Of a stretch of 64,000 nucleotides of DNA, positions 27,737 through 36,368 are shown in pieces. A program made the position numbers and the translations under genes. Position 1 is the stretch's first letter. Every line of letters starts with the position of its first letter. The DNA comes from Campylobacter sputorum (GTDB taxonomy: Bacteria > Campylobacterota > Campylobacteria > Campylobacterales > Campylobacteraceae): positions 62,001 through 126,000 of the forward strand of contig NZ_CP019685.1 of NCBI RefSeq assembly GCF_002220775.1, given 5' to 3'. The notes beneath the pieces are model-generated. The model was not told the DNA's origin. It worked only from the letters and a program-made list of their open reading frames with translations, and made no database searches.

Positions 27737-28720
27737 TTATACTAATTTTACGCCTTGTCCATCACAAAGCTCACCAATGACATAACCATCTGTTTTGCTA
27801 AGGATAAAATCAGCATTATTTTTATCAACACACAACACCATTCCAACGCCGTTGTTGAAAGTTCTTTGCATCTCTTTTTCATCAACGCATTTTGATATAA
27901 TGTTAAATATCTCAGGAGTTTTTATGGCATTTTTTTCTATTTTAGCACCGATACCATCAGGAAAAACTCTAGGTAAATTTTCAACTAAGCCACCTCCTGT
28001 TATATGCGCCATTGCATTTATTTTGTCTTTTAAATTTAAAAACTCATCTACATAAATTCTAGTTGGTTCAAGTAGAGTTTGTATGAGTGTTTTAGAGCCT
28101 ATTTTTTCATCAAATTTAAGTCCAAGTTTGCTTATAACTTTTCTTGCTAAACTAAAACCATTTGAGTGAAGTCCGCTACTTGGAAGTGCTATTAATATAT
28201 CGCCTTTTTTTACAAATTTACTTCTATCTATCTCATCAATTTCTGCTATACCAGTTGCAAATCCAGCTAAATCAAAATCACCGTCTTGATACATTGATGG
28301 CATTTCTGCTGTCTCTCCGCCAATAAGTGAGCATTTTGCTATTTTGCAACCTTCGCTTATACTTTTTACAACTTTTTTTGCACTATCTATGTCAAGTTTT
28401 GCTGTAGCATAGTAATCTAAGAAAAAAAGCGGTGTAGCAAAGTTGCAAATTAAATCATTTACGCACATTGCAACAAGGTCAATTCCAACGCCATCAAGCA
28501 TATTTGCATCTATGGCAAGGCGAAGTTTTGTTCCAACGCCATCAGTTGCCCCTAAAATTGCTGGATTTTTATATCCATTAGGTAGTCTTACTGCACCAGA
28601 AAATGAGCCAATTGAACCTATCTCATTTCCTCTAAAAGTTGATTTCACAAATGGTTTTATCTCATTAACAAAGCTATTTCCGGCATCTATATCAACCCCT
28701 GCCTCTTTATAACTTATCAT
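27737..28720 (-). CDS. purM: phosphoribosylformylglycinamidine cyclo-ligase (AIR synthetase)
   Basis: Fifth step of purine synthesis. The N-terminus MISYKEAGVDIDAGNSFV matches PurM, followed by GATDGVGTKLRLA, DLVAMCVNDLI, LIGGETAEMP, the GLHSNGFSLAR signature and AHITGGGLVENLPR. The 327-residue length is normal. It is a single gene between the bidirectional terminator and coaE, which is transcribed divergently 68 bases away. Confidence 0.93.
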   Translation of the reverse strand: MISYKEAGVDIDAGNSFVNEIKPFVKSTFRGNEIGSIGSFSGAVRLPNGYKNPAILGATDGVGTKLRLAIDANMLDGVGIDLVAMCVNDLICNFATPLFFLDYYATAKLDIDSAKKVVKSISEGCKIAKCSLIGGETAEMPSMYQDGDFDLAGFATGIAEIDEIDRSKFVKKGDILIALPSSGLHSNGFSLARKVISKLGLKFDEKIGSKTLIQTLLEPTRIYVDEFLNLKDKINAMAHITGGGLVENLPRVFPDGIGAKIEKNAIKTPEIFNIISKCVDEKEMQRTFNNGVGMVLCVDKNNADFILSKTDGYVIGELCDGQGVKLV

Positions 28721-28788
28721 AAATTTGCCTTTTAATAAATTTGCATAATTTTAGCCAAAAGTTGATAAAATCTAAGTAAAGGATAAGA

Positions 28789-29391
28789 ATGAAATATAAA
28801 TATGCTATTGTTTTAACAGGCTGTATTGCAAGCGGCAAAAGTAGTGTTGCAAATATTTTAAAATTATATGGTTTTAAAGTAATTGATGCTGATGAGATAA
28901 GTCACAATATATTAGATGAGTTAGCAAGCCAAATAGCTCAAATTTTTGGAAAAGAGTTTGTAGATGGTAAAAAAGTAAATCGTAAAAAACTTGGAGAGTA
29001 TGTTTTTAAGGATAAATTCGAACTTACTAGATTAGAAAATTTACTTCATCCAAAGATAAAAGAGAGAATTTATAAGTTAGCAGATGAGCTAGAAAAAACT
29101 AATTTTCCATATTTTGTAGATATACCGCTTTTTTATGAGAAAAAAAATTATGATTTTAACAAAGTTGTAGTTGTTTATACGCCAAAACAAACTGTGCTTA
29201 AAAGGTTAATAAAAAGAGATAAAATTGATGAAAAAACTGCACTTCAAAGACTAAATTTACAAATAGATATAGAAGAAAAAAGAAAAACGGCTGATTTTGT
29301 TATAGATAATAGTGGAGATTTAAAGCACTTAAATGCCCAGATAGAAAAATTTATATCAAATTTAAAAGAAATCTACCCGTTTTCTTTATAA
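28789..29391 (+). CDS. coaE: dephospho-CoA kinase
   Basis: Last step of coenzyme A synthesis. P-loop TGCIASGKSSVA near residue 10, then DADEISHNIL, LHPKIKERI and VDIPLFYEK, and a C-terminal block VIDNSGDLKHLNAQIEK. At 200 residues it has typical length. AAAGGATAAGA precedes the ATG. Its last 19 bases overlap the convergent gamma-carbonic-anhydrase-like gene. Confidence 0.92.
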   Translation: MKYKYAIVLTGCIASGKSSVANILKLYGFKVIDADEISHNILDELASQIAQIFGKEFVDGKKVNRKKLGEYVFKDKFELTRLENLLHPKIKERIYKLADELEKTNFPYFVDIPLFYEKKNYDFNKVVVVYTPKQTVLKRLIKRDKIDEKTALQRLNLQIDIEEKRKTADFVIDNSGDLKHLNAQIEKFISNLKEIYPFSL

Positions 29392-29918
29392 TTATTTTTA
29401 AATTTTACATAAGAAATTGCAGAATCTTTTATAGATTTTATCTCTTCATCACTTAGTTTTCTTATAAGCTTTGCAGGATTTCCAAGTATGAGTGAGTAAG
29501 GAGGAAATTTTTTATTTTTTGTTATTAAGCTTCCAGCTCCAACTATGCAATCTTCTCCTATAATAACTCCATCCATTATAGTAGAGTTCATTCCAATTAA
29601 TACTCTATCTTGTATTTTGCACCCATGTATTACGCAATTATGCCCTATGGTTACTTCGTTTCCGATAATAACAGGAGAGCCTTCGTCTATCAAGTTGCCA
29701 TTTTTATCAAATTCTTTATGCCAAACATGGATTGTGGTAAGATCTTGTATATTTGTTTTTTTACCAATTTTTATGAAATTTACATCGCCTCTTAAAACGC
29801 AGTTAAACCAAACACTGCTATCATCATCTATATGGACATCCCCAATAATTTTAGCCCCACTTGCTATAAAAACATTTTTATGAATTTTAGGTAAATTACC
29901 ATTAAAGCATATATTCAT
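29373..29918 (-). CDS. gamma-carbonic-anhydrase-like hexapeptide-repeat protein (YrdA/CaiE family)
   Basis: A left-handed beta-helix protein of 181 residues with hexapeptide repeats (IGDVHIDDDSSVWFNCVLRGDVNFIKIGKKTNI). The histidines of gamma-carbonic anhydrases are present in TTIHVWH and TIGHNCVIHGC. A short C-terminal helix follows. Many such proteins bind metal, but carbonic anhydrase activity is often unproven, and acyltransferase function is possible. It faces coaE and shares an intergenic promoter region with the large unknown gene at 30003. Confidence 0.8.
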   Translation of the reverse strand: MNICFNGNLPKIHKNVFIASGAKIIGDVHIDDDSSVWFNCVLRGDVNFIKIGKKTNIQDLTTIHVWHKEFDKNGNLIDEGSPVIIGNEVTIGHNCVIHGCKIQDRVLIGMNSTIMDGVIIGEDCIVGAGSLITKNKKFPPYSLILGNPAKLIRKLSDEEIKSIKDSAISYVKFKNNYKENG

Positions 29919-29969
29919 TTGTTTCCCCTTTTTTATATAAAAAATTTACAATATTTTACCAAATTTTGG

Positions 29970-29975
29970 TATACT
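29970..29975 (+). promoter_or_regulatory. -10 box of the 642-residue protein gene
   Basis: GGTATACT, 28 bases before ATG 30003. Confidence 0.4.
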
Positions 29976-30002
29976 TCGTAGAATTTTTTACTTGGATGTT
30001 TT

Positions 30003-31931
30003 ATGGAAAATAGTTTTAGACTTTGCTTGTATAGTAATGTATTTTTTGATGTGAGTTATCTTAAGAGTAAATTTGATAGTATTAAAAATTTATTTTTTTC
30101 TACTTATATTTTGCAAAATGGCGAATTTGACGATGAACTTTTTTATGAGTTAAAAAATGGAAATCTTAGTGTTTTTTTGTTGGATTTATCAAAAGAGTTA
30201 AATGAGGCTAAAAACATACTCAAGCTTTTGTTGGCGGAATTTTATAATTCAAAAATAGTTATAATATTTTTAGGAAATGAGTATCTTTTGGATGAGCAGG
30301 AGCCTGAGTTTCAAAAATATGCTAAAGAAAATTTTAAAGTTATGTATCTTTATAATCAAGAAAATATATCAAAAGGAGTGATTGGCGAATTTGAGATTGC
30401 TAAATTTGAACTAAATGAACTTTTAGACAAATCTCTGTTTTTAAATAATGACAAATTTGTTTTAATAAGTGATGAAAATACGAATTATCCAAATGCAATG
30501 GCATTAAGTGAACAAAAAATGGAGGCAAGCAATGCCCTTGAAATTTGGAATATAGAAGCTTGTTTAAAACATTTAAAAAACGCTTTAGAATTAAAGCCTC
30601 TTGATTTTGCTTCAAATTTTTATTTTGCGTATGTTTTGATGACAAAAAACTCAAAGAAATTTTTTATAAAAATAAAAGAAGCTTTGATAAATTCTATATC
30701 AATAGCAAAAAAATCCAATGACATTAGCTCTTATGCATTGTGTGCGGCATTTTTGGCTAGAGCTTATTTAATGGCAGGGAAACAAAATGAGTGCATAAGT
30801 ATACTTAGCGATGCCAAAAATAGCGATGAAAATTGTGCTTTTATAAGATATGAGATGGCTAAATTTTTAGTGTTGAAAAAGAGATTTGATGAAGCTAAAA
30901 ATGAACTAGAAAATGCATTTAGGTTTAATGTAGATACTCTTAAACTAATAAAAAAAGATCCATTTTTTAATGATTATACAGAGTTAAGAGATGATTTGTT
31001 AAAAAAAGAAGACATTATTTCAAGTATGGATGAATACAAAATTAATTTTGTTGATAATGAAATAAAAAAAGATCATGAAAAGCCTAATTTTAATATAGAA
31101 AATGAATCAAAAAAACGCATATTTGAACAATTAAGCTATATAAAAGAGTCTTTAGATGAGATGGAGTTTGATGAGGAAAATTCTAAATTACACAAAGATG
31201 AGTTTATAAAATTTATATCAAATAAAAGTAAAGAAAGTTTAGAATTTGAAGAGAATAAAAAAGCAGTAAAAATAGAACATTCATCAAATTTAGAAAGCTC
31301 TAATCTTAAATTTTATAACAATTTATTATCTTTAAAAAATAAGAAAAAACAGAGTTTAAAAAGCTTTTTTATAACCATAGGTTTTATTTTTATAATAATG
31401 TTTGCTTTGTGTTTTCTTTTATCGCAGAAAAATGGCGGATTTCATATAGGTTTGTTTATCATAACTATGGTAATTACACTTGGTGCTGTTATCATAGGTA
31501 GTAGCTTAATAAATAAAAAATATGATAAAATGATATCCATAAATTCGCAAAATAGACAAGATGCACAAGATGAACTTGAAGATATTTACAAACAAAATAT
31601 CAAAGAAATTTCCCAAAAACAATATGAAACACTGAAAAATTTATATGAAGATATTATAAAAGAAAAATTACTTAACATAAAAAATAGCATTGAATCATTT
31701 GAAGATATTTATATAAATAGTAGCAGTATTAAAACAATATTTTCTAGTTTAAAAAATGCTACTCAGGGCGAAGTTGTAGTGGTTAGCAAAGATGACAAAG
31801 GATATGAATTAAAAGAAGATTTTCCTATATCTTTAGAGATAAATAAAGCAGATGGGAATTTTTTAGCAAAAGTAATATATAAAGAGCAAAACGAGATAGT
31901 TTTATCTCGTTTTGGAGCCTATAAAGATTAA
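30003..31931 (+). CDS. unknown 642-residue protein with TPR-like repeats and two membrane helices
   Basis: I do not recognise this family. Residues 1-150 look globular alpha/beta (VFLLDLSKE, KIVIIFLGNEYLL resemble receiver-like strands). Residues about 165-320 are helical with TPR-like features (CLKHLKNALELKPLDFASNFYFAYVLM, FIRYEMAKFLVLKKRFDEAKNELENAF). A charged linker leads to two transmembrane helices (about 455-500). A coiled coil and a small C-terminal domain (YEDIIKEKLLNIKNSIESF onwards) follow. No catalytic motif is visible. The gene stands alone and overlaps convergent sodB by 4 bases. A membrane-tethered scaffold is possible. Confidence 0.7.
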   Translation: MENSFRLCLYSNVFFDVSYLKSKFDSIKNLFFSTYILQNGEFDDELFYELKNGNLSVFLLDLSKELNEAKNILKLLLAEFYNSKIVIIFLGNEYLLDEQEPEFQKYAKENFKVMYLYNQENISKGVIGEFEIAKFELNELLDKSLFLNNDKFVLISDENTNYPNAMALSEQKMEASNALEIWNIEACLKHLKNALELKPLDFASNFYFAYVLMTKNSKKFFIKIKEALINSISIAKKSNDISSYALCAAFLARAYLMAGKQNECISILSDAKNSDENCAFIRYEMAKFLVLKKRFDEAKNELENAFRFNVDTLKLIKKDPFFNDYTELRDDLLKKEDIISSMDEYKINFVDNEIKKDHEKPNFNIENESKKRIFEQLSYIKESLDEMEFDEENSKLHKDEFIKFISNKSKESLEFEENKKAVKIEHSSNLESSNLKFYNNLLSLKNKKKQSLKSFFITIGFIFIIMFALCFLLSQKNGGFHIGLFIITMVITLGAVIIGSSLINKKYDKMISINSQNRQDAQDELEDIYKQNIKEISQKQYETLKNLYEDIIKEKLLNIKNSIESFEDIYINSSSIKTIFSSLKNATQGEVVVVSKDDKGYELKEDFPISLEINKADGNFLAKVIYKEQNEIVLSRFGAYKD

Positions 31932-32563
31932 GCTTTTTTGGCTTCTGGATGAACTTCGTTTATATAAAATCGAACTGATTCTAAAGCTTCTTTTTTAGAC
32001 CATTCATAAGCTTTTGAAACAAATTCCCAGTTTATGTGGTTATAAAATTCTTCAAGATATTTTGCTCTTGCATTTTTAAAATCTATATAGTAAGCGTGTT
32101 CCCAAACATCTACAACAAGAAGTGGAACTTTGCCATCTGTGATAGGTGTAGCAGCATTGCTTGTGCCGACTATTTCTAATTTATTATTTTTTAGATTATG
32201 AACTAACCAGAGCCAACCAGAGCCAAAAAGCCCAGTTGCAGCAGCTATAAATTCTGATTTAAAATCTGTAAAGTCTTTTTCTAAAGCCTCATTTAGCTCA
32301 CTACTCATAGATGATTTTTTAGCAATACAATCCCAATAAAAATCATGATTGTAAACTTGTGCGGCATTATTAAAAAGTCCTCCTTCTGATTTCATTATGA
32401 TGTCTAATAAATGATCATCTTTTAAAGGACTATTTTCTAGTTGCTTATTTAGATTGTTTATATAAGTTTGATGATGTTTTCCATAATGAAAAGAACAGGT
32501 TTCTTCGCTTACAACTCCACTAATATCTTTTGGTTCAAAAGGCAATTTTCTTAACTCAAACAT
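31928..32563 (-). CDS. sodB: iron superoxide dismutase
   Basis: Converts superoxide to peroxide and oxygen. The four metal ligands are visible: His26 in FHYGKHHQTYI, His in QVYNHDFYW, and Asp and His in VDVWEHAYYIDF. FGSGWLWLV and NHINWEFV are typical of the Fe/Mn family, and the sequence is closest to Fe-type SodB. At 211 residues it is normal. It has its own strong promoter and a TCTCC/AAGGAG ribosome site. Confidence 0.95.
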   Translation of the reverse strand: MFELRKLPFEPKDISGVVSEETCSFHYGKHHQTYINNLNKQLENSPLKDDHLLDIIMKSEGGLFNNAAQVYNHDFYWDCIAKKSSMSSELNEALEKDFTDFKSEFIAAATGLFGSGWLWLVHNLKNNKLEIVGTSNAATPITDGKVPLLVVDVWEHAYYIDFKNARAKYLEEFYNHINWEFVSKAYEWSKKEALESVRFYINEVHPEAKKA

Positions 32564-32592
32564 TTTTTCTCCTTATTAAAAATATTAAAAAT

Positions 32593-32598
32593 ATTATA
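32593..32598 (-). promoter_or_regulatory. -10 box of sodB
   Basis: TTATGTATAAT on the minus strand about 30 bases before the sodB start. Confidence 0.6.
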
Positions 32599-32708
32599 CA
32601 TAATAATGGTAAACCAAAAATAAAAATTTTTCTAATTAATAAATTTTATTATATGAGTTGATTTTTGAAATTTTAAATTTGAGAAAATGAAAAATAAGAA
32701 GTAGAGTG

Positions 32709-32726
32709 GGGGGAGAAAACTCCCCA
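32709..32726 (-). terminator. hairpin after rpsI
   Basis: Stem GGGGAG/CTCCCC with an AAAA loop (TTTT on the minus strand), 7 bases beyond the rpsI stop. The following bases on the minus strand are only moderately T-rich. Confidence 0.55.
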
Positions 32727-32732
32727 AATATA

Positions 32733-33122
32733 TTATCTTTTTGAGAATTGCGGGCTTCTTCTAGCCTTTCTTCTACCATATTTTTTACGCTCAACAACAC
32801 GACTATCTCTAGTTAATAAACCTTTTGGTTTTAATAAAGCTCTAAAATCAGCGTCCATTGAAGCAAGAGCTCTTGAAATCCCGTGTCTTAAAGCCTCAGC
32901 TTGTGCACTATAGCCACCACCAAGTGTTTGTGCTTTAATATCCATAGAAGTTTCTTGTTTTGTTACAAGAAGAGGTTGAACAACTTTAAGTTTAATAGCC
33001 TCATGACCACCAAGCCAAGTGTTTAAATCCATTCCATTTACTGATATTTTACCGCTACCTGGCTTTACCCAAACCTTAGCTACGGCTGTTTTTCTTTTTC
33101 CTGTTGCGTAAACTATAGCCAT
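32733..33122 (-). CDS. rpsI: 30S ribosomal protein S9
   Basis: 129 residues, beginning [19 protein letters not shown] and ending [14 protein letters not shown], the conserved C-terminal tail that reaches the decoding site. It follows rplM by one base, the universal L13-S9 operon. Confidence 0.97.
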   Translation of the reverse strand: MAIVYATGKRKTAVAKVWVKPGSGKISVNGMDLNTWLGGHEAIKLKVVQPLLVTKQETSMDIKAQTLGGGYSAQAEALRHGISRALASMDADFRALLKPKGLLTRDSRVVERKKYGRRKARRSPQFSKR

Positions 33123-33123
33123 A

Positions 33124-33549
33124 TTACTTTCCTTCTTTCTTTATTTGAGCGGTATGAGGATGTTCGCTTCCTTCATAAACTTTAAGTTTTTTAATCATAT
33201 CTTTGCCTAATTTTGTTTTTGGAAGCATTCCACGAACTGCAAGTTTATATAATTTTACTGGATTTTTTTCAAGTAAATCACCAAATTTTTCGCTTTTAAC
33301 ACTTCCAAAATATCCTGAATGTCTGTGATATAATTTGTCTTCAGCTTTATTTATACCAGTTACGATAGCCTTTGAAGCATTTATGATAACCACATAATCT
33401 CCACAATCAACATTTGGAGTATAACATGGTTTATGTTTTCCGCGTAATAAAGTAGCTACTTCTGTAAGCAATCTACCAAAAATTTTACCATTAGCGTCAA
33501 TCACAACCCAGTCGCGTTTGATTTCGCTTGGCTTAGTTATCTTTGTCAT
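33124..33549 (-). CDS. rplM: 50S ribosomal protein L13
   Basis: 141 residues with [28 protein letters not shown] and the [23 protein letters not shown] block. It is the first gene of the rplM-rpsI operon. The 86-base gap upstream toward addA is AT-rich, and I could not pick a definite promoter. Confidence 0.97.
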   Translation of the reverse strand: MTKITKPSEIKRDWVVIDANGKIFGRLLTEVATLLRGKHKPCYTPNVDCGDYVVIINASKAIVTGINKAEDKLYHRHSGYFGSVKSEKFGDLLEKNPVKLYKLAVRGMLPKTKLGKDMIKKLKVYEGSEHPHTAQIKKEGK

Positions 33550-33635
33550 AATTTAACCCTTTGCCTAAAAATATTCCGTGATTTTATTTAAATATTACTT
33601 ATATTTTGCTTAAATTAAGTTATTTATAAGAAATT

Positions 33636-36368
33636 TTATACAAGTTCTATTTGAGAACCATTTTGAAGTAAAAAAACAAGATATCCATTTATTTTATAAT
33701 TTGGATATATGTTTTCTAAATTATCAACATACTCTTTTATTTGAGATACATTCTCATCAAAGAATTTTTTTGAACTTTTATAATCAAATACTAAAATTTC
33801 TCTGCTATTTTCATTTATAGCAAGTAAATCTACTCTTTTTAAAGCAGATTCAAATGTATAGTCTTGCTCTTTTAAAAGCGTAAAACCTTGCAATAAATTT
33901 AAAAATTTCTCATTTTTTATAAGCATTTTTACTCTGTTTTTTATATCTTTTAGCTCAATTTCATCTAAAAGTGATCCGTATCTGTTTTCAAGCATAATAT
34001 AGGAATTTTGTAAATTTTCTTCATCAAATTGATTCATCATTTCTATCATAAAATGAAGTGCTGTTCCAAAAAGTGCTGATTTAAAATTTAACTCTTTTTC
34101 TTCTTGTAAATTTATGAGATTTTGTCTGTTTATGTTTATAAAGTTTATTTTTTCATCTTCTTGAATTTTGTTTACTTTTGTATCTGCAAATTTCGTCATA
34201 TTTCCTATGATTTTATCTTCTAAGTCAAGAATTTTTACTTCTTGTTTGTTTGATATGTATTTTTTAAATAGTGAAGGTGATTTGCCGTTTGCATCGCTTT
34301 TTGCAATTATTATAAGTGAATTTTTGGCTCTTGTAAATGCTACATAAATTTGATTTATTTTATCCTCGCTATCAAGCGTTTTGGATAATGTTTTTAAATT
34401 TACAAATTTACTATCTAATTTTTCAAAAACTTTATCATTTAGCCTTATTTCCCAGTTATTATTTGATATATCGTATTCAAACAAAAATTTAGGTAAGTAA
34501 TTGCTCTCTTTGCCAATCATATCAACAACTATAACATGCTTAAACTCAAGTCCTTTTGAGCTATGAACACTTAGTAAATTTACGCCATCTATGACTTCGT
34601 TTATGCTTTTTTCTTTTTCATTTTCTATATTTAAAATAAATTGAATAAAATTTTCATATTTTCCAGCTATTTCAAAAAATCTAAGCATATTTTTATCGCT
34701 AAAATCTAGCTTTAACTCTTTTGCCATTTTGTATAAGGTATCTTTTAAATTTAAATTAAAATTTATATCAATTTTGTTTGGAACTTTATCATAAAATGCC
34801 CGTAAATTATATAAATAGTAGTTGTCGCTAAAATAACAAAATTTGGCATATTCTATAAGAATTCTTACACATTTTGAATTTATTATCAAAACAGAACTTT
34901 GCGATACAGCTTTTATGCCATTGTTTTGTAGGTAAGTTTTTATATTTTTTATATCATTGTTTTTCCAGCATAATATAGCGATTTGATTTTCAGGTATATT
35001 GTGCGATTTTAAGAAATTTACTTTATCTAAAATTTTCTCATAAATTTTTTCTTTTTCACATGAGCAAATTTCGATATATCCATCATCTTGATTATTTGGT
35101 TTTTGTATTTCATAGTTTTTTATAACATTTTTAAATGTTTCATTTACAAACTCAACTAAATATTTATCGCTTCTATAATTTGTATCTAAGTTGCTAAATT
35201 TTATCTGTTTATAATCACTCTTTAGTTTATCACAAAGCTCTTTTTTTCCACCGCGAAATCTGTAAATACTCTGCTTTATATCACCAACATAAAAGAAACT
35301 TCCAATTCCATTTTGTCCTATTCCGCTTATACACTCTTCTATTAAGGGCTTAATAATGTTGTATTGAAGGACATTTGTATCTTGAAACTCATCTATCAAA
35401 ATATCTGTTATTTTAGAATCTAGTCTAAAATAGAGCATTTCACGGTAGTTTTTTGTGTTTGTAAGCTCATAAGTAAGTTTTGAAATATCAGTAAAACTTA
35501 GTAAATTTTTATTTTTATTTAGTTCAAATCTTGCTAATTTATATTTTTTAACAATTTCAAATAGTTCTTTTAGCTTATAAGCTTCAAATTCTTTGAAATA
35601 ATCTTTAGCACTATCCATAAAAGTTTCAAATTTTTCCATAAATTTCTTGTCATCTTTTATTTTTTGAAAGTAGTTTTTTTCTAAATCAACATTTAGTATA
35701 AAATCTTTTATATTTTTATCAAATAATTTTATATAGTGAGTGTTGCTACTGAGCTTTATAGCATATGTTTTTAGGTCTTGAAAATTTTGCAACATTTTTT
35801 GATCATTTGGAAAATTCGCATTATTTGCAAAATTTATGTCGTTTAAATTTTCATATATTATATTTATCATTTCAAAAAATTCTAGCTGATTATCTCCACT
35901 AAATCGTATATATGAGGCTATTTTTTTTATGAGTTTATCATTTGCGTTTTGCACTAAAATATTTGTAGTTTCATCATATAAGCTGTCTGTAATTTCAAAA
36001 TCTGGCATAAGTCCTAAATTTAGAGAAAATAGCCTTAAAATAGAGCTAAAAAATGCATCAAAAGTTTGTATTCTTAACTCACTTGATAAAAATCTCTCTT
36101 TTGTTTTATCACGCAAATTTATGATTTCTTGTTCGTTTTTATTTAGAAGTTTGCAAATTTCATTGAGTTCAGCTTTTTTGGTATGTAAATTTAAAAATGT
36201 TTGCGATATGCGAGTTTTCATCTCATTTGTTGCTTTTTTTGTAAATGTTATGGCTAGTATTTTTCGCATATCTCTACCCATTAACACCAAAGCTATGTAT
36301 CTAACACTTAGTTTAAAGGTTTTTCCACTTCCAGCACTAGCTCCAAGCGCTTCGTAAAAATCTATCAT
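33636..36368 (-). CDS. addA: AddA-like helicase-nuclease (RecB-like UvrD superfamily)
   Basis: Subunit of the AddAB double-strand-break resection enzyme. Walker A ASAGSGKTF (residues 10-18), motif Ia AITFTKKATNEMK, Walker B ILIDEFQDTNVLQY, GDIKQSIYRFRGG, NYRSDKYLV, LLSVHSSKGLEF and YVAFTRAKNSL are all in order. The C-terminal nuclease has RVDLLAINENSREILVFDYKSSK, a PD-(D/E)xK-type site. At 910 residues it is shorter than B. subtilis AddA, as in other Campylobacterota. It overlaps addB by 4 bases. Confidence 0.9.
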   Translation of the reverse strand: MIDFYEALGASAGSGKTFKLSVRYIALVLMGRDMRKILAITFTKKATNEMKTRISQTFLNLHTKKAELNEICKLLNKNEQEIINLRDKTKERFLSSELRIQTFDAFFSSILRLFSLNLGLMPDFEITDSLYDETTNILVQNANDKLIKKIASYIRFSGDNQLEFFEMINIIYENLNDINFANNANFPNDQKMLQNFQDLKTYAIKLSSNTHYIKLFDKNIKDFILNVDLEKNYFQKIKDDKKFMEKFETFMDSAKDYFKEFEAYKLKELFEIVKKYKLARFELNKNKNLLSFTDISKLTYELTNTKNYREMLYFRLDSKITDILIDEFQDTNVLQYNIIKPLIEECISGIGQNGIGSFFYVGDIKQSIYRFRGGKKELCDKLKSDYKQIKFSNLDTNYRSDKYLVEFVNETFKNVIKNYEIQKPNNQDDGYIEICSCEKEKIYEKILDKVNFLKSHNIPENQIAILCWKNNDIKNIKTYLQNNGIKAVSQSSVLIINSKCVRILIEYAKFCYFSDNYYLYNLRAFYDKVPNKIDINFNLNLKDTLYKMAKELKLDFSDKNMLRFFEIAGKYENFIQFILNIENEKEKSINEVIDGVNLLSVHSSKGLEFKHVIVVDMIGKESNYLPKFLFEYDISNNNWEIRLNDKVFEKLDSKFVNLKTLSKTLDSEDKINQIYVAFTRAKNSLIIIAKSDANGKSPSLFKKYISNKQEVKILDLEDKIIGNMTKFADTKVNKIQEDEKINFININRQNLINLQEEKELNFKSALFGTALHFMIEMMNQFDEENLQNSYIMLENRYGSLLDEIELKDIKNRVKMLIKNEKFLNLLQGFTLLKEQDYTFESALKRVDLLAINENSREILVFDYKSSKKFFDENVSQIKEYVDNLENIYPNYKINGYLVFLLQNGSQIELV

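Noticed and set aside
32708-32726. Six-G run as a phase-variable tract
   Set aside because: Too short and part of a hairpin outside coding sequence; no G or C run of 8 or more was noticed anywhere in the window.
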